In this document: positions 33,101 to 44,208 of the stretch, piece by piece
Layout: each line of letters opens with the position of its first letter
Position numbering within the stretch: position 1 is the first letter of the stretch
Assembly: GCA_903813345.2 (NCBI GenBank)
Contig: CAIIXF020000004.1
Coordinates: forward strand, 21,794,477-21,858,476
Length of the DNA stretch: 64,000 nucleotides
Direction: 5' to 3'
DNA from: Owenia fusiformis
Taxonomy: Eukaryota; Annelida; Polychaeta; Sabellida; Oweniidae
The notes under the pieces: generated by a model
Told to the model about the DNA's origin: nothing
Seen by the model: only the letters and a program-made list of their open reading frames with translations
Databases searched by the model: none
Position numbers and translations under genes: made by a program

Positions 33101-36100
33101 CAGGGGTTAAATCCTTAAATAATGATGTATTTTATTTGTTTTTACATTTGTTTCTTTCAGAGTGTCTTAGTAGACAGTAGCAGTTATCCAGAGGTCATAC
33201 CCCATCATTGTAACCAGAACATGTCGATATATAGACAGTAAGTTTACATATTAAACAGACAAAAGGTTTTTTCACATTTCATGGTTTTTAACATTGATGA
33301 ACAGGCCCATAGCTATAGGACTTGCCAAGGAGGGGTTCACTTTTTAAAAATTCCAGGGTGGTTCATTTTTGACAACTTTGGCCCAAAATTGGCCAAAATC
33401 ATTTGAAAAGTGCTCAGAATGGTGAAAAACTGCATGAGTTTTGAAAGAGCTCAACTCCCCAACCCCCGTGGCTACGGGCCTGATGAATGATGATTGAAGT
33501 CTATAACAGATTAACAGTGTTCAGAACATTAAGAGAGGTGGACAAGTTAGATAGGTGGCAATGTATACACATTTTCTGTAGTCTACTAATAGAACAGTGG
33601 ATGCTGCTTTCTGTGAACTTTAGTTCAACAAGTTAAACCTAGTCTGGGCCTTATTTCTTATCTGACATATCTTGTGGCTCGCCTTAAGGTTTAATGTCCG
33701 TGCCTATTCGGCCTTTGATGCAAACAATTTTAATGTGGCCTATGGCAGCGCATGGAATTCTATGCGCGTTTTATTAATACCTGATAGTGAGAATTTGCAA
33801 CCAATGAAAGCATAGCATGGAAGTTAAACCCAACCACGGCAACAAGAACACAAGAATAAATGAAAGCCATGGTATTGGGTTTAACTTGTTGAACTATGTG
33901 AACTTGTGCCATTGCTAGTATGGTTGATGTCAAGTTTGGAAATAAAGAGGAAATATTGGTTATCAGCCTTGTTAAACAATGTTCTATTTTCAGCCAACAC
34001 ATATACCTGAGCACAGACTTTTTCCTCTCTCCCATGGAACCACTGGTTGTGAACACATCCACCATTGCGGTGAGTTCTTTTCTGAGTTAGTCACAGTGAA
34101 TACAATGTTATGGGGGCTGTTTGGAGAGGGGGTTGGGAGGGTTTGAAAATTGAACCACTGATTGTGAACACATCCACCATTGCGGTGAGTTCTTTTCTGA
34201 GTTAGTCACAGTGAATACAATGTTATGGGGGCTGTTTGGAGAGGGGGTTGGGAGGGTTTGAAAATTGAACCACTGGATGTGAACACATCCACCATTGTGG
34301 TGAGTTCTTTTCTGAGTTAGTCACAGTGAATACAATGTTATGGGGCTGTTTGGAGAGGGGGTTTGGAGGGTTTGAAAATGGAACCACTGGATGTGAACAC
34401 ATCCACCATTGCGGTGAGTTCTTTTCTGAGTTAGTCACAGTGAATACAATGTTATGGGGCTGTTTGGAGAGGGGGTGGGGAGGGTTTGAAAATTGAACCA
34501 CTGGTTGGGAACACATCCACCATTGCGGTGAGTTCTTTTCTGAGTTAGTCACAGTGAATACAATGTTATGGGGGCTGTTTGGAGAGGGGGTGGGGAGGGT
34601 TTGAAAATTGAACCACTGGTTGGGAACACATCCACCATTGCGGTGAGTTCTTTTCTGAGTTAGTCACAGTGAATACAATGTTATTGGGGCTGTTTGGAGA
34701 GGGGGTTTGGAGGGTTTGAAAATGGAACCACTAGTTGGGAACACATCATCCATTGCGGTGAGTTCTTTTCTGAGTTAGTCACAGTGAATACAATGTTATT
34801 GGGGCTGTTTGGAGAGGGGGTTTGGAGGGTTTGAAAATGGAACCACTAGTTGGGAACACATCCACCATTGCGGTGAGTTCTTTTCTGAGTTAGTCACAGT
34901 GAATATATGTATGTCATCGGGGCTGTTTGGAGAGGGGGTTTGGAGGGTTTGAAAATTGAACCACTGATTGTGAACACGTCCATCATTGCGGTGAGTTCTT
35001 TTCTCATTCTGTCACAGTGAATACAATGTTATTGGGGCTGTTTGGAGAGGGGGTTTGGAGGGTTTGAAAATTGAACCACTGGATGTGAACACATCCACCA
35101 TTGTGGTGAGTTCTTTTCTGAGTTAGTCACAGTGAATACAATGTTATGGGGCTGTTTGGAGAGGGGGTTTGGAGGGTTTGAAAATGGAACCACTGGTTGT
35201 GAACACATCCACCATTGTGGTGAGTTCTTTTCTGACTTAGTCACAGTGAATACAATGTTATTGGGGCTGTTTGGAGAGGGGGTTGGGAGGGTTTGAAAAT
35301 TGAACCACTGGTTGGGAACACATCCACCATTGCGGCAAGTTCTTTTCTGAGTTAGTCACAATGAATACAATGTTATTGGGGCTGTTTGGAGAGGGGGTTG
35401 GGAGGGTTTGAAAATTGAACCACTGGATGTGAACACATCCACCATTGTGGTGAGTTCTTTTCTGACTTAGTCACAGTGAATACAATGTTATGGGGGCTGT
35501 TTGGATGGAGAGGGGGTTGGGAGGGTTTGAAAATTGAACCACTGGTTGGGAACACATCCACCATTGCGGTGAGTTCTTTTCTGAGTTAGTCACAGTGAAT
35601 ACAATGTTATGGGGGCTGTTTGGAGAGGGGGTGGGGAGGGTTTGAAAATTGAACCACTGGTTGGGAACACATCCACCATTGCGGTGAGTTCTTTTCTGAC
35701 TTAGTCACAGTGAATACAATGTTATGGGGGCTGTTTGGAGAGGGGGTTGGGAGGGTTTGAAAATGGAACCACTAGTTGGGAACACATCCACCATTGCGGT
35801 GAGTTCTTTTCTGAGTTAGTCACAGTGAATATATGTATGTCATCGGGGCTGTTTGGAGAGGGGGTTGGGAGGGTTTGAAAATTGAACCACTGGTTGGGAA
35901 CACATCCACCATTGCGGTGAGTTCTTTTCTGAGTTAGTCACAGTGAATACAATGTTATGGGGCTGTTTGGAGTAGGGGTTGGGAGGGTTTGAAAATGGAA
36001 CCACTGGTTGTGAACACATCCACCATTGTGGTGAGTTCTTTTCTGAGTTAGTCACAGTGAATACAATGTTATTGGGGCTGTTTGGAGAGGGGGTTGGGAG

Positions 36101-39100
36101 GGTTTGAAAATTGAACCACTGGATGTGAACACATCCACCATTGTGGTGAGTTCTTTTCTGAGTTAGTCACAGTGAATACAATGTTATGGGGCTGTTTGGA
36201 GAGGGGGTTGGGAGGGTTTGAAAATGGAACCACTGGTTGCGAACACATCCACCATTGCGGTGAGTTCTTTTCTGAGTTAGTCACAGTGAATACAATGTTA
36301 TTGGGGCTGTTTGGAGAGGGGGTTGGGAGGGTTTGAAAATGGAACCACTGGTTGTGAACACATCCACCATTGCGGTGAGTTCTTTTCTGAGTTAGTCACA
36401 GTGAATACAATGTTATGGGGCTGTTTGGAGAGGGGGTTGGGAGGGTTTGAAAATTGAACCACTGGATGTGAACACATCCACCATTGTGGTGAGTTCTTTT
36501 CTGAGTTAGTCACAGTGAATACAATGTTATGGGGCTGTTTGGAGAGGGGGTTGGGAGGGTTTGAAAATTGAACCACTGATTGTGAACACATCCACCATTG
36601 TGGTGAGTTCTTTTCTGAGTTAGTCACAGTGAATACAATGTTATGGGGCTGTTTGGAGAGGGGGTTGGGAGGGTTTGAAAATTGAACCACTGGATGTGAA
36701 CACATCCACCATTGTGGTGAGTTCTTTTCTGAGTTAGTCACAGTGAATACAATGTTATTGGGGCTGTTTGGAGAGGGGGTTGGGAGGGTTTGAAAATTGA
36801 ACCACTGATTGTGAACACGTCCATCATTGCGGTGAGTTCTTTTCTCATTCTGTCACAGTGAATACAATGTTATGGGGCTGTTTGGAGAGGGGGTTGGGAG
36901 GGTTTGAAAATGGAACCACTGGTTGCGAACACATCCACCATTGCGGTGAGTTCTTTTCTGAGTTAGTCACAGTGAATACAATGTTATTGGGGCTGTTTGG
37001 AGAGGGGGTTGGGAGGGTTTGAAAATTGAACCACTGATTGTGAACACGTCCATCATTGCGGTGAGTTCTTTTCTCATTCTGTCACAGTGAATACAATGTT
37101 ATGGGTGCTGTTTGGAGAGGGGGTTTGGAGGGTTTGAAAATTGAACCACTGGTTGTGAACATGTCTACCATTGCGGTGAGTTCTTTTCTGAGTTAGTCAC
37201 AGTGAATACAATGTTATTGGGGCTGTTTGGAGAGGGGGTTGGGAGGGTTTGAAAATTTGAACCCTCTTCTCTCCTAAGTCAGCAAGGTTGTCCATTTGTC
37301 ATTTGTCAGAAAATGCAGAGTTCTTATTTTATTAAAATTAATGAAGATTTGTTGGTTCTGTTTTTTTGGATCACCCTGTACATTAAATTATATTTTAGGT
37401 TCAAATTATTTCTCAATATTTCCAGAGTGTGACTAATTCTGTTTCCTCCGTGTCATTCTCAGTTGATGATCTAGTGATGGTGATAGGTGGCGCTGTATTC
37501 AAGTATTTCACAAACACAAGGAGTTTGATACAAGCAACAGGTATTACATGCCGTTTTATTATCCCATGCATAAGGGACAGGGTAACATTATCAATTTGTT
37601 TTTTCTGGAGAGGGGTAAAATGTTAAATCCATTCGTATTCTGTTGATCAATTGATTTTTTGAATAAGTCGACTTGCACCCCAATAATTATATAACAGCAT
37701 TAGTTTCGCTACAAGCCCTTGTGATCCCCGACCCCCCCCCCCCCCATTCTCCACCCCCACCCCCATTAACACCTCCAATCTGGTGAAGTAGTTAGGGATG
37801 GGGTCCAAAGAATGAAGCTAGACTAATAACATCTGTCTGTGTTATAGGCATTGATGCAGCTGTAACAGATGTGACAACCACACAATGTTGTAGCAACATC
37901 TGCCATTGGTGCCAGGAGACTAGGAACTTAGTTGTGGCATATGACAGAGACACAGCAATAGATAAAATGTTCCTGTCTAAAGATGGGGGAGAAAATTTTG
38001 AAACACTGAATCTGACCAGTGCAGTAAGTAACGGCTTGTTCTGTGTTTCATTCTGAGACTGAATTTCATTCAGACAGAAAATATTGAACAGTTACAAAGC
38101 TGCAAATATAAAGGTTATTAGAGATATGTAAAAAGGGTTATAAAAAGTCTGCAAGATCATACATGTTTAAGGCCAATAGAGTTGACCACAATAGTTCAAG
38201 TAAAATGCTATGTGTGATAATGTTTCAGGTTGATATATCTGGTGTGACTGTACTCAGTAGCTATAAGTCTGTTGCAGTCTTAGTGAAACTGGCCTCAACT
38301 GAAGTAAGCAATTTGCTTATTTTTTTTATTGTATAATCTGTAAACTAAATTTCGCACTTCAAAATTTATATGTTGTAATTCATTATTATTCATATGTGAT
38401 AGATCTTGATTCATATATTGAACTTCATTATTCAGATGTAAATTTGTAAATGACTCCTACAGGTATTACATGTTCAACCTAAAAACAACAGGCCATTTTG
38501 TAAAAACAACCGGTGAAAATCGCCTGTTGCCTGCTGCTAATGAAATACCAGATAATATTATTTAATTTTACGTATTCCACCTAAAAACAACAGGCGATTT
38601 TGTGAAATCAACGGGTGAAAATCGCCTGTTGCCTGCTGCTAATGAAATCCCGGATAATATTATTGAATTTTACGCGTTCCACCTAAAAACAACAGGCGAT
38701 TTTGTGAAAACAACTGGTGAAAATCGCCTGTTGCCTACTGATAATGAAATCCCGGATAATATTATTGTATTTTGGAATAATAACTGCATTTTAGGCCAAG
38801 TTTGAAGTGTTCAACTATACTGATGCTATAACTTCATCACCAACTGTGAGCTTTACAATAGAGGGCACTGATCTACACTTCCTGCAGTTCCGCAGTGAAT
38901 TTAGCTCATTATTGGTCTGGGACTCAAAAAGGATGTTCTACTCGCCAAATAGCGGTATTAATTTTAATATTTTTATGTCAGCACCAGAAGTGGTGACATG
39001 ATGTCATAGTCTCCAACTATTTTTTGGATGGTGGTTGGTGCAGCGTCTAGTGGTTGGTGTTTGGTGGTTGGCATTTGGCAGTTGTTGACATTTTGCATGT

Positions 39101-42007
39101 TATTGCCTTGTAATATTTTTACTTTTCGGACTTTTTTTCAAGTAAACAAAAGTACTCATCCCTTGGAATTTTAAAGGAGATATCTTGAATATTGATAATT
39201 CCATATTTGCTTATACACTTTTAACATTGAAGCCAATTGGAGGAAAAAATGGGACAAAATGGTGTTTGGTTTGGGTGGTGTTTGGAGTAGCCATGTATTC
39301 AGATATGTAGGTTACACTGTAGTATTTGTGTCTAAAATTTCACTCATTAAAGATTCTCGCAATCTTTATCCAATCAGCGTTTGCGAGTGTGTCGGCTCAC
39401 GTATAAAAGGCGAATCCAACTCAAATCCATGCAGGGGTGTATGAGGTACTCGAATATGAAAGAGCTCGTGAAATCTGAATTTATATGCACATGGTCAATG
39501 TTTACACATGTTTGGAGTTATTGAAGAAAATGTGATATGGGTGTGGTTCCGGATTTGAAGTCATTGCTGGAAAATATGATTTTAATACATGAAATTATAT
39601 CTATAAATACAGCACTAAAAATAACAGTACACTATATACATGTATGATTGTGTCCAGAAATGTTTGAAACCCTTAAGGAAAATTCTGTCTACATTTTGTC
39701 ACCATTGCTCTTTCTTCCCGCATTCTAGTGCTGTTTGAATGAATATATTAATTAATGTATTTCTAACTAAAGTATATCACTTTTTTTTATAAACCAAAAA
39801 CATTTAGATCATAAAAAATTATTCAATACTTGAGTGAGCACGATATTCAAGGGTTACTAAGTTGACACAGTAAATGACCACTGATATTGTGTTAGTCCAT
39901 GCACACAGCGTATTCTGCTAAGGCCATAAGAAGTAGATCCTCTGTTTTGCGTCCCCTTGCTTGCACGATTTTGAGTAAATCAGAAAAAACACATCCAAAT
40001 AGCAATCACAAGGGTCTGAAAGTACCATCGCATTTCAGAATCAGATGAAATGGCGGATAATTTGATGTGCGTCAAAATTGACAGTGTTATAAATATTTGA
40101 CATACATTGTGTTTTTTCTTATTTTTTACCCTTGAATAATAGCTATATTTTTATATATTGTATCAAATGTATAGATATGTGTTTGTAATCACTGCAAATT
40201 GGGATGTCATCCTTTTTTATGCCCCTAAAATGTATATATTTCTCAGCAAACAAGTTTTTTTTTTCTTGAGTTTGTGTTTGTTTTCCTTGTACCCTTGCAT
40301 GATTTGGATTTTGCCAGGACGCAAAACAAAGAATCTACTTCTTATGGCCTAATATACATTTGCTAACACCCCCACTTTCATAGTGAAGTGACTAATTGGT
40401 TTATTTTTATGTTTTAATGTGTTTTGGGTTCCTTGTTACAGCAAGGGGGGCCAGTAAAGTAGACTAACATGTTTGCATGGCAAATTTTGATCGAATATGT
40501 GAGACACTTTAAGTGAAGACTTATCACACAGATTTAAATGTATATGAATATTTTATTTCTAGGTCATACAGTACACCCTATAGAGTTATATCCCACAGTC
40601 AGTTGGAGCAGCCCAGAGTTCTTGCAATCAAGTGAAAAATTCCAGCAAGTTATAACAGGTCTGTCTGTATGATGTCACATATTGAATGATGTCATACTTG
40701 ATGTGACATCATGTTAACATTTCAGGACATCAAATATTGCATGACATTACAGTGATCTCCCCATCATTAAAGCAAGTGGGCGCAGCACCCACCCGAGAAT
40801 CCATTTGCACCCACTTGAAAATTAGAAAATTCATGAAAAATGGGCATATTTGACCATATTTGGTCTGAATCGTGAAAATGAGAAATTTTCACCCACTTCA
40901 GCAAAAATTCTGTGGGGGTCACTGCATTAGTAATAATCGCAGGGGATATCAATAATGTAATGCATGGCATAAGAAATATGAAAGTCATTATACCTTATTT
41001 TGTTAAACATCTAGCTCTCTCTTGTGAAACCATATTATTTGTGGACATCATTTCTCAGAGTATGTTTGATCCATTCCATTGACATTCCTCTTTTTCTGCA
41101 GTGAACCACACTCTTAAATGGTTCTCAAAGTATTCACTACACTAGGTGTTACTATACTGTACAGTGAACACCTCTAGAAGCGGAACATCTCTTTTAGTCC
41201 CAAGATCAATGACTTAATGTTAAATAAACCTTTGTAAGTGGAACACTTCTCAAGTTGAACACTTTTTAGAGGTACCAAAGGTGTTCCACTTAGTCAGATT
41301 TTTGAATTGTCTCATTGCTATTTAATATTATTACTGAAAGGCACATATACATGTAGCCATTTTTAAATGTTTCAGATAAACAAGGAAACTTTGCTGCTCT
41401 TACAAATCAACAGAGATTGTTCTTTGGGAGAGAGGGTTTTAAGGCAGAAGCAGTTCTTGTAAGCAATTACATCTTATTTATGAGAATATCTGCCAAATTC
41501 TACCCTTGGGTTATTTTCTACAAAGGCTTATTGTTTAAATGTCCATTGTCTAGGGCATGCTTTGTGAAAATGCTTTGCTTTGCTGGGATTCTAGTTGTAG
41601 AATGATAATGATATTATATCTGCATGTAGGGAATGTGGACATAAAGATGACAGTTTGGATTGGTCTTTTTACTTCTGTATCTTGACCCTATTCTTTTTCT
41701 TAAAATTAAATATTTTATGAATCAACTTTTTTCTTAAATATATAATTTGTCTTTTAATCTTACCCCAGCTTCTTTAAGAGTACTAAAGGAAATAATTGTT
41801 TTAATATAGATTTGTTTTTTTTAGCTGTCAAACATTGGATGTACTTTAAATGCCAACTCAGCCATATTGTTTGATCACCTTGGCAACATAATTATTGTTG
41901 ATATCGACAACATATCGCCTGGCAACAAAGTTATCACCCTGGAGATGTTCCAACTGGACCTTAAGACCATCATTACATACACTAAACCAGCCTTGCCTAA
42001 ATGTCAG
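30026..42007 (+). CDS. CATSPERD: CATSPERD-like sperm cation channel auxiliary subunit delta, 5-prime part (11 exons)
   Basis: Exons are 30026-30135, 31498-31555, 33161-33237, 33994-34069, 37426-37540, 37848-38023, 38229-38303, 38795-38954, 40563-40658, 41376-41458 and 41825-42007. They total 1209 nt and join in frame to 403 residues with GT-AG borders throughout. A signal peptide (cleavage after about Ala25) is followed by a segment that matches CATSPERD block by block: the HHCNQNMSIYRQ strand, a QCCSNIC Cys pair followed by a lone Cys, LVVAYDRD, FLSKDGGENF, LVWDSKRMFYSPNSG, FAALTNQQRLFFG and ALPKCQ. In the family this extracellular beta-propeller subunit is part of the CatSper calcium channel of the sperm flagellum. 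The C-terminal half, with the transmembrane segment, was not recognised downstream; it may lie beyond the window or be lost. CATSPERE/B/G share the fold, but delta fits best. Confidence 0.85.
30196..30560 (+). repeat. Dispersed repeat with GTCACGCA words, copy 1
   Basis: Shares CAACTGTCCCGCAATTTGCG, AATTGTCAAGCAAAAATATT and GCATTTCGTTC with 53763-53995, the latter diverged and CpG-decayed. It lies in CATSPERD intron 1. Confidence 0.85.
30851..30958. mobile_element. TAGTCTAGCT-family MITE copy with C18 tract
   Basis: TAGTTTCATGTACAAGCCC at the left and GGGCTTGTAGCTAGACTA at the right, with 18 C at 30880-30897. No clear target duplication. Confidence 0.75.
31498..31555 (+). CDS. CATSPERD: CATSPERD-like exon 2
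   Basis: This 58-nt exon completes Arg37 and encodes YVGGNGTIITPSATVPAHK. The acceptor is TTTCATTTCAG and the donor is GTAAAT. Confidence 0.78.
32280..32910. repeat. ~125-bp tandem array rich in TCAAGGTCA words (about 5 copies)
   Basis: Repeating blocks: AAATTGACCAAT, TCAAAATCATC, AAATCTGACTTTAGATT, CAATGACCTT, TCAAGGTCAAAAAGGTC. CATSPERD intron 2. The TCAAGGTCA word equals an extended nuclear-receptor half-site, probably by chance within the repeat. Confidence 0.85.
33161..33237 (+). CDS. CATSPERD: CATSPERD-like exon 3
   Basis: This 77-nt exon encodes SVLVDSSSYPEVIPHHCNQN and MSIYR. The Cys-Asn-x-x-Met/Ile-x-x-Tyr segment matches the CEKNIALYLG strand of CATSPERD. The acceptor is TTTCTTTCAG and the donor is GTAAGT. 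Confidence 0.83.
33300..33480 (+). repeat. Dispersed repeat, relative of 10135-10310
   Basis: Contains GGAGGGGTTCACTTTTTAAA, GACAACTTTGGCCC, GAAAAACTGCATGAGTTTTG and an edge GTGGCTACGGGCC. CATSPERD intron 3. Confidence 0.7.
33994..34069 (+). CDS. CATSPERD: CATSPERD-like exon 4 (its 3-prime end and donor seed a minisatellite)
   Basis: This 76-nt exon encodes HQHIYLSTDFFLSPMEPLVV and NTSTIA, matching the QVFFTMDNFETSLLPF strand of CATSPERD. The acceptor is TTCTATTTTCAG and the donor is GTGAGT, phase 0. The last 33 nt and the donor are repeated in tandem through the next 3.1 kb. Confidence 0.83.
34037..37264 (+). repeat. 28-copy ~115-bp minisatellite made from the CATSPERD exon-4 end and its splice donor
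   Basis: Each unit holds GAACCACTGGTTGTGAACAC, then ATCCACCATTGCG followed by GTGAGT (exon-4 end plus donor), then TTCTTTTCTGAGTTAGTCAC and a G-rich spacer. The first copy is the real exon; 27 follow downstream, 114-116 bp apart. Nearly all keep GTGAGT; the copy at about 35335 has GCAAGT. Minus-strand open frames across it are by-products of the repetition. Confidence 0.95.
37426..37540 (+). CDS. CATSPERD: CATSPERD-like exon 5
   Basis: This 115-nt exon encodes SVTNSVSSVSFSVDDLVMVI and GGAVFKYFTNTRSLIQAT, matching the VTSAHFAGSLLLLVVDQKVYIYDY blade of CATSPERD. The acceptor is ATATTTCCAG and the donor is GTATTA. Confidence 0.85.
37701..37825. mobile_element. TAGTCTAGCT-family MITE copy abutting a CATSPERD acceptor
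   Basis: Left end TAGTTTCGCTACAAGCCC, right end GAAGCTAGACTA, C14 tract at 37732-37745. The right end is 22 nt before the exon-6 start at 37848. Confidence 0.78.
37848..38023 (+). CDS. CATSPERD: CATSPERD-like exon 6: Cys-rich blade
   Basis: This 176-nt exon encodes GIDAAVTDVTTTQCCSNICH, then NLVVAYDRDT and FLSKDGGENFETL. It is the most diagnostic exon: human CATSPERD has DNCCYTGSLFC, LVFAYFRGD and YSNTGGFSFWKY in the same order. The acceptor is GTGTTATAG, with a MITE end 22 nt upstream; the donor is GTAAGT. Confidence 0.9.
38229..38303 (+). CDS. CATSPERD: CATSPERD-like exon 7
   Basis: This 75-nt exon encodes VDISGVTVLSSYKSVAVLVK and LASTE, matching the SLSQVAMLVVNQG segment. Both ends are phase 0. 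The donor is GTAAGC. Confidence 0.82.
38461..38785. repeat. 103-bp tandem repeat with strong hairpins (3 copies)
   Basis: Each unit carries AACAGGCGATTTT ... AAAATCGCCTGTT, a 13-bp inverted pair around a 16-18-nt loop. A single copy lies at about 62280-62345 and degenerate relatives at 27545-27620 and 52560-52670. CATSPERD intron 7. Confidence 0.88.
38795..38954 (+). CDS. CATSPERD: CATSPERD-like exon 8
   Basis: This 160-nt exon encodes AKFEVFNYTDA, VSFTIEGTDLHFLQFRSEFS and LLVWDSKRMFYSPNS, equivalent to the GILLLWFENSLLFSHNAG segment of CATSPERD. The acceptor is GCATTTTAG and the donor is GTATTA. Confidence 0.87.
40563..40658 (+). CDS. CATSPERD: CATSPERD-like exon 9
   Basis: This 96-nt exon encodes GHTVHPIELYPTVSWSSPEF and LQSSEKFQQVIT. 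The acceptor is ATTTCTAG and the donor is GTCTGT. Confidence 0.8.
40750..40925 (-). repeat. Dispersed repeat, GTGATCTCC ... GGGTGC family, copy 3
   Basis: AGTGATCTCCCCATCATTAA, then GTGGGCGCAGCACCCACC, then a minus-strand match to 19823-20025. CATSPERD intron 9. Confidence 0.75.
41376..41458 (+). CDS. CATSPERD: CATSPERD-like exon 10
   Basis: This 83-nt exon encodes DKQGNFAALTNQQRLFFGRE and GFKAEAVL, matching NELAVITREDNLYYGNLG of CATSPERD. The acceptor is TGTTTCAG and the donor is GTAAGC. Confidence 0.85.
41825..42007 (+). CDS. CATSPERD: CATSPERD-like exon 11, last one recognised
   Basis: This 183-nt exon encodes 61 residues, including AILFDHLGNIIIVDIDN and ending ALPKCQ, equivalent to the PGTLEILTPLRD ... 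FDFQKC block of CATSPERD. It ends in phase 0 at GTAATT. A further exon is expected, but none was recognised in the repeat-filled DNA that follows. Confidence 0.84.
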
Positions 42008-42041
42008 GTAATTTTGATTACTTGTCTATAGTACAAGAAGT

Positions 42042-42725
42042 TAGTACAGTAAAACCTGTCTAAATGGAAAGCCTTTGGTACCTATAATCGTGTTCCTCTT
42101 GGGAGGTGTTTATCGAGGTGTTCACATTATAGAGGTTCATGGGATTCTGAAGTGTTTGACTGTACCAATCGATTTCTGTAAAATGAGCCTCTATAAGTGG
42201 AAACTTCCTTAAACCCTTTCCCGACGTGAATATAAGTGGAAAAAGTTGGCCCTCGTGGCCGTTAAGTAAGAACAGTTTTGATTGGAAAACTGCAAATCAC
42301 CTCCGCCCCAGGACCTATACCTTGAATTTCATCACTGAAATATAATTTCTAGTAAGGATTATCACATTAGAACATCTTGTCAAAATTTGTTGTAAAAATA
42401 CTTAATAGAACTGGAGATATTGTCATTTGATTGATGAATATAAATAGAAATAATGGTGCCAAAAGGAGCCTATCGTCCTGAAATAGTATTACATAATAGG
42501 GCTCCATATGGAGCCTATCGTCATGAAAGGGTTAAAGAGGTACCAAAAGTATTCCACTTGCACAGACTTTACTAGTTTATTTAATTCCTTATAGAGGTTC
42601 ATGGGATTCTGAAGTGTTACTGTACCAATCAATTTGTGTAAAATGAGCCTCTATAAGTGGCAACTTCATTTAAAGAGGTACCAAAAGTATTCCACTTGCA
42701 CAGACTTTACTAGTTTATTTAAAGG
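42042..42725. repeat. Duplicated ACAGTAAAACCTGTCTAAATGG-type dispersed repeat
   Basis: Two head-to-tail copies, each with TTCATGGGATTCTGAAGTGT, AAATGAGCCTCTATAAGTGG and AAAGAGGTACCAAAAGTATT. The first is split by the MITE at 42213-42531; the second (42595-42725) is intact. Diverged single relatives: 2221-2360, 41107-41300, 52860-53000, 60735-60915, 62098-62175. Confidence 0.85.
42213..42531. mobile_element. piggyBac-like MITE with TTAA duplication
   Basis: Ends ACCCTTTCCCGACG and CGTCATGAAAGGG flanked by TTAA (42209-42212 and 42532-42535). It is inserted in a repeat whose neighbouring copy keeps the empty site. The interior has a GGCTCCATATGGAGCC palindrome. Confidence 0.9.
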
Positions 42726-42889
42726 AAGTTGGAAGGAAGTTCAAGAGACCTGTGTAAAATATTAGAAGTATGCCAATCCAATGTCTCCTTTTCAATTGAT
42801 CAAATGTTGAAGTTTGAAGATGTAGAAATGTAACAATTAATTTATGTCTAAACTGAAATGAAAAGGGTAATGGTCACTTTTTATTATGT

Positions 42890-44199
42890 CACCACCACAA
42901 ATGGTGACATATTGCTATAGTCTCATACTCTTTTGTGACAGTGTTCAGTGTCTGCTGTTCAGCGGTTGGAGTTTGGGTCTGTAACAAATAGCAGGTTGTG
43001 ACATTTTGTGTTTTAATGCTTTGTATGGGTCCTTTCGTTTTACCCCTGGTTCTGACCCCTGATTAAACCCTTGGTTGATATCGAAAACAAATGCGTTTTT
43101 TATATTGAAAATGTACTTTTTTCGAATAAATTTTGTCTTTTCCATACAGATTGCATTACTATCTTTAATAATATCTGAAGGTTTGAGGAAAATATATCCA
43201 GATGTCTTAGAAAACTGTCACCAAACGTACCGTATTTTCATCAATTTTTTTCAAAACCCTGGATTAGACCCTTGGTCGGCGTTGGAAAAAAGGATCAATT
43301 CCTCATAAAATATCCCAATTTATAACATCTAGTAATTTGAAATGTTAAAAATACATCTAACTTTGAAATATAAAGCAAAAATAATTCCCATATCTTCCAA
43401 GTTTATTACCTAAAAACAGCTTATCAAAAACAAGTCAATTATCATGGAAATTTTCAACTTAGCTTACTTGATTAGTGCTGCCATCTATTGATAGTGATTC
43501 AGAGTTCATAGCCTTTATCAAGATTTTCTTAGATCAAGATTGCTTTTTATGTAACATAGACATGTGCTTCAATACTATTTATTTATTACATTGAATATGA
43601 TATATCCATTCCTCACCACACCCATTCCAGAAGTTTTCGCTAATATGACTGATGGTGCCCAGGATCTAAGAGCAAATAATAGGCTAGGAAGATTGACTCC
43701 TTTCACGTATATGAACACCTCCTAACACATGAACACCTGAAGTCCTATTGTATGAATCATAAGGCCATCCATACCAATCCTTCATTTGCCACCTAGGTAA
43801 TATGCTTCATCTATTTCTTTGTATTCGCCCACACTGTGCTTCCATGCTTCATGGTTTTTTGCTGCATGATGAGTTTCCAGGTTAAAAAGCAAAAAACTAA
43901 AGGAATACAGAGTGGCTTGAATAACACACAGACCACCTATATCAGTCAGTCATTTGCCACCTAGATAATATGCTTCATCTAACATTTCTTAGTTCAGTTT
44001 TGTATACATTGTGCTTGAATATTATTCTTTGGAAAATTATAATGAATTCATATGAGTTTTGTCTCTCTAATAATACACTTGAGTTTGTAAATTAAAGGTC
44101 CATTATGGAATCAAACTGCCTCATGCATTTCAAATATGCAGTCTTGTTCAGGAGAAAAACATGATGCTTTCATTGATAAAGTAGCCTATTTAAGATCAT
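42890..44199. other. Intergenic or intronic DNA, no gene recognised
   Basis: Starts with a single copy of the GTCACCACCA-type repeat (42890-43030). Two similar segments around 43770-43860 and 43935-43990 share CATTTGCCACCTAG and ATATGCTTCATCTA. If CATSPERD continues, its next exon should be here or beyond; none could be supported. Confidence 0.4.
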
Positions 44200-44208
44200 A
44201 TTTGAAAT

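Noticed and set aside
34223-36741. Series of minus-strand open frames with WWMCS repeats
   Set aside because: They are shadows of the donor minisatellite on the opposite strand of the CATSPERD gene.
43149-43183. Possible CATSPERD exon IALLSLIISEG
   Set aside because: It has an acceptor-like CAG but a weak donor GTTTGA, is very short and has no similarity to the expected segment.
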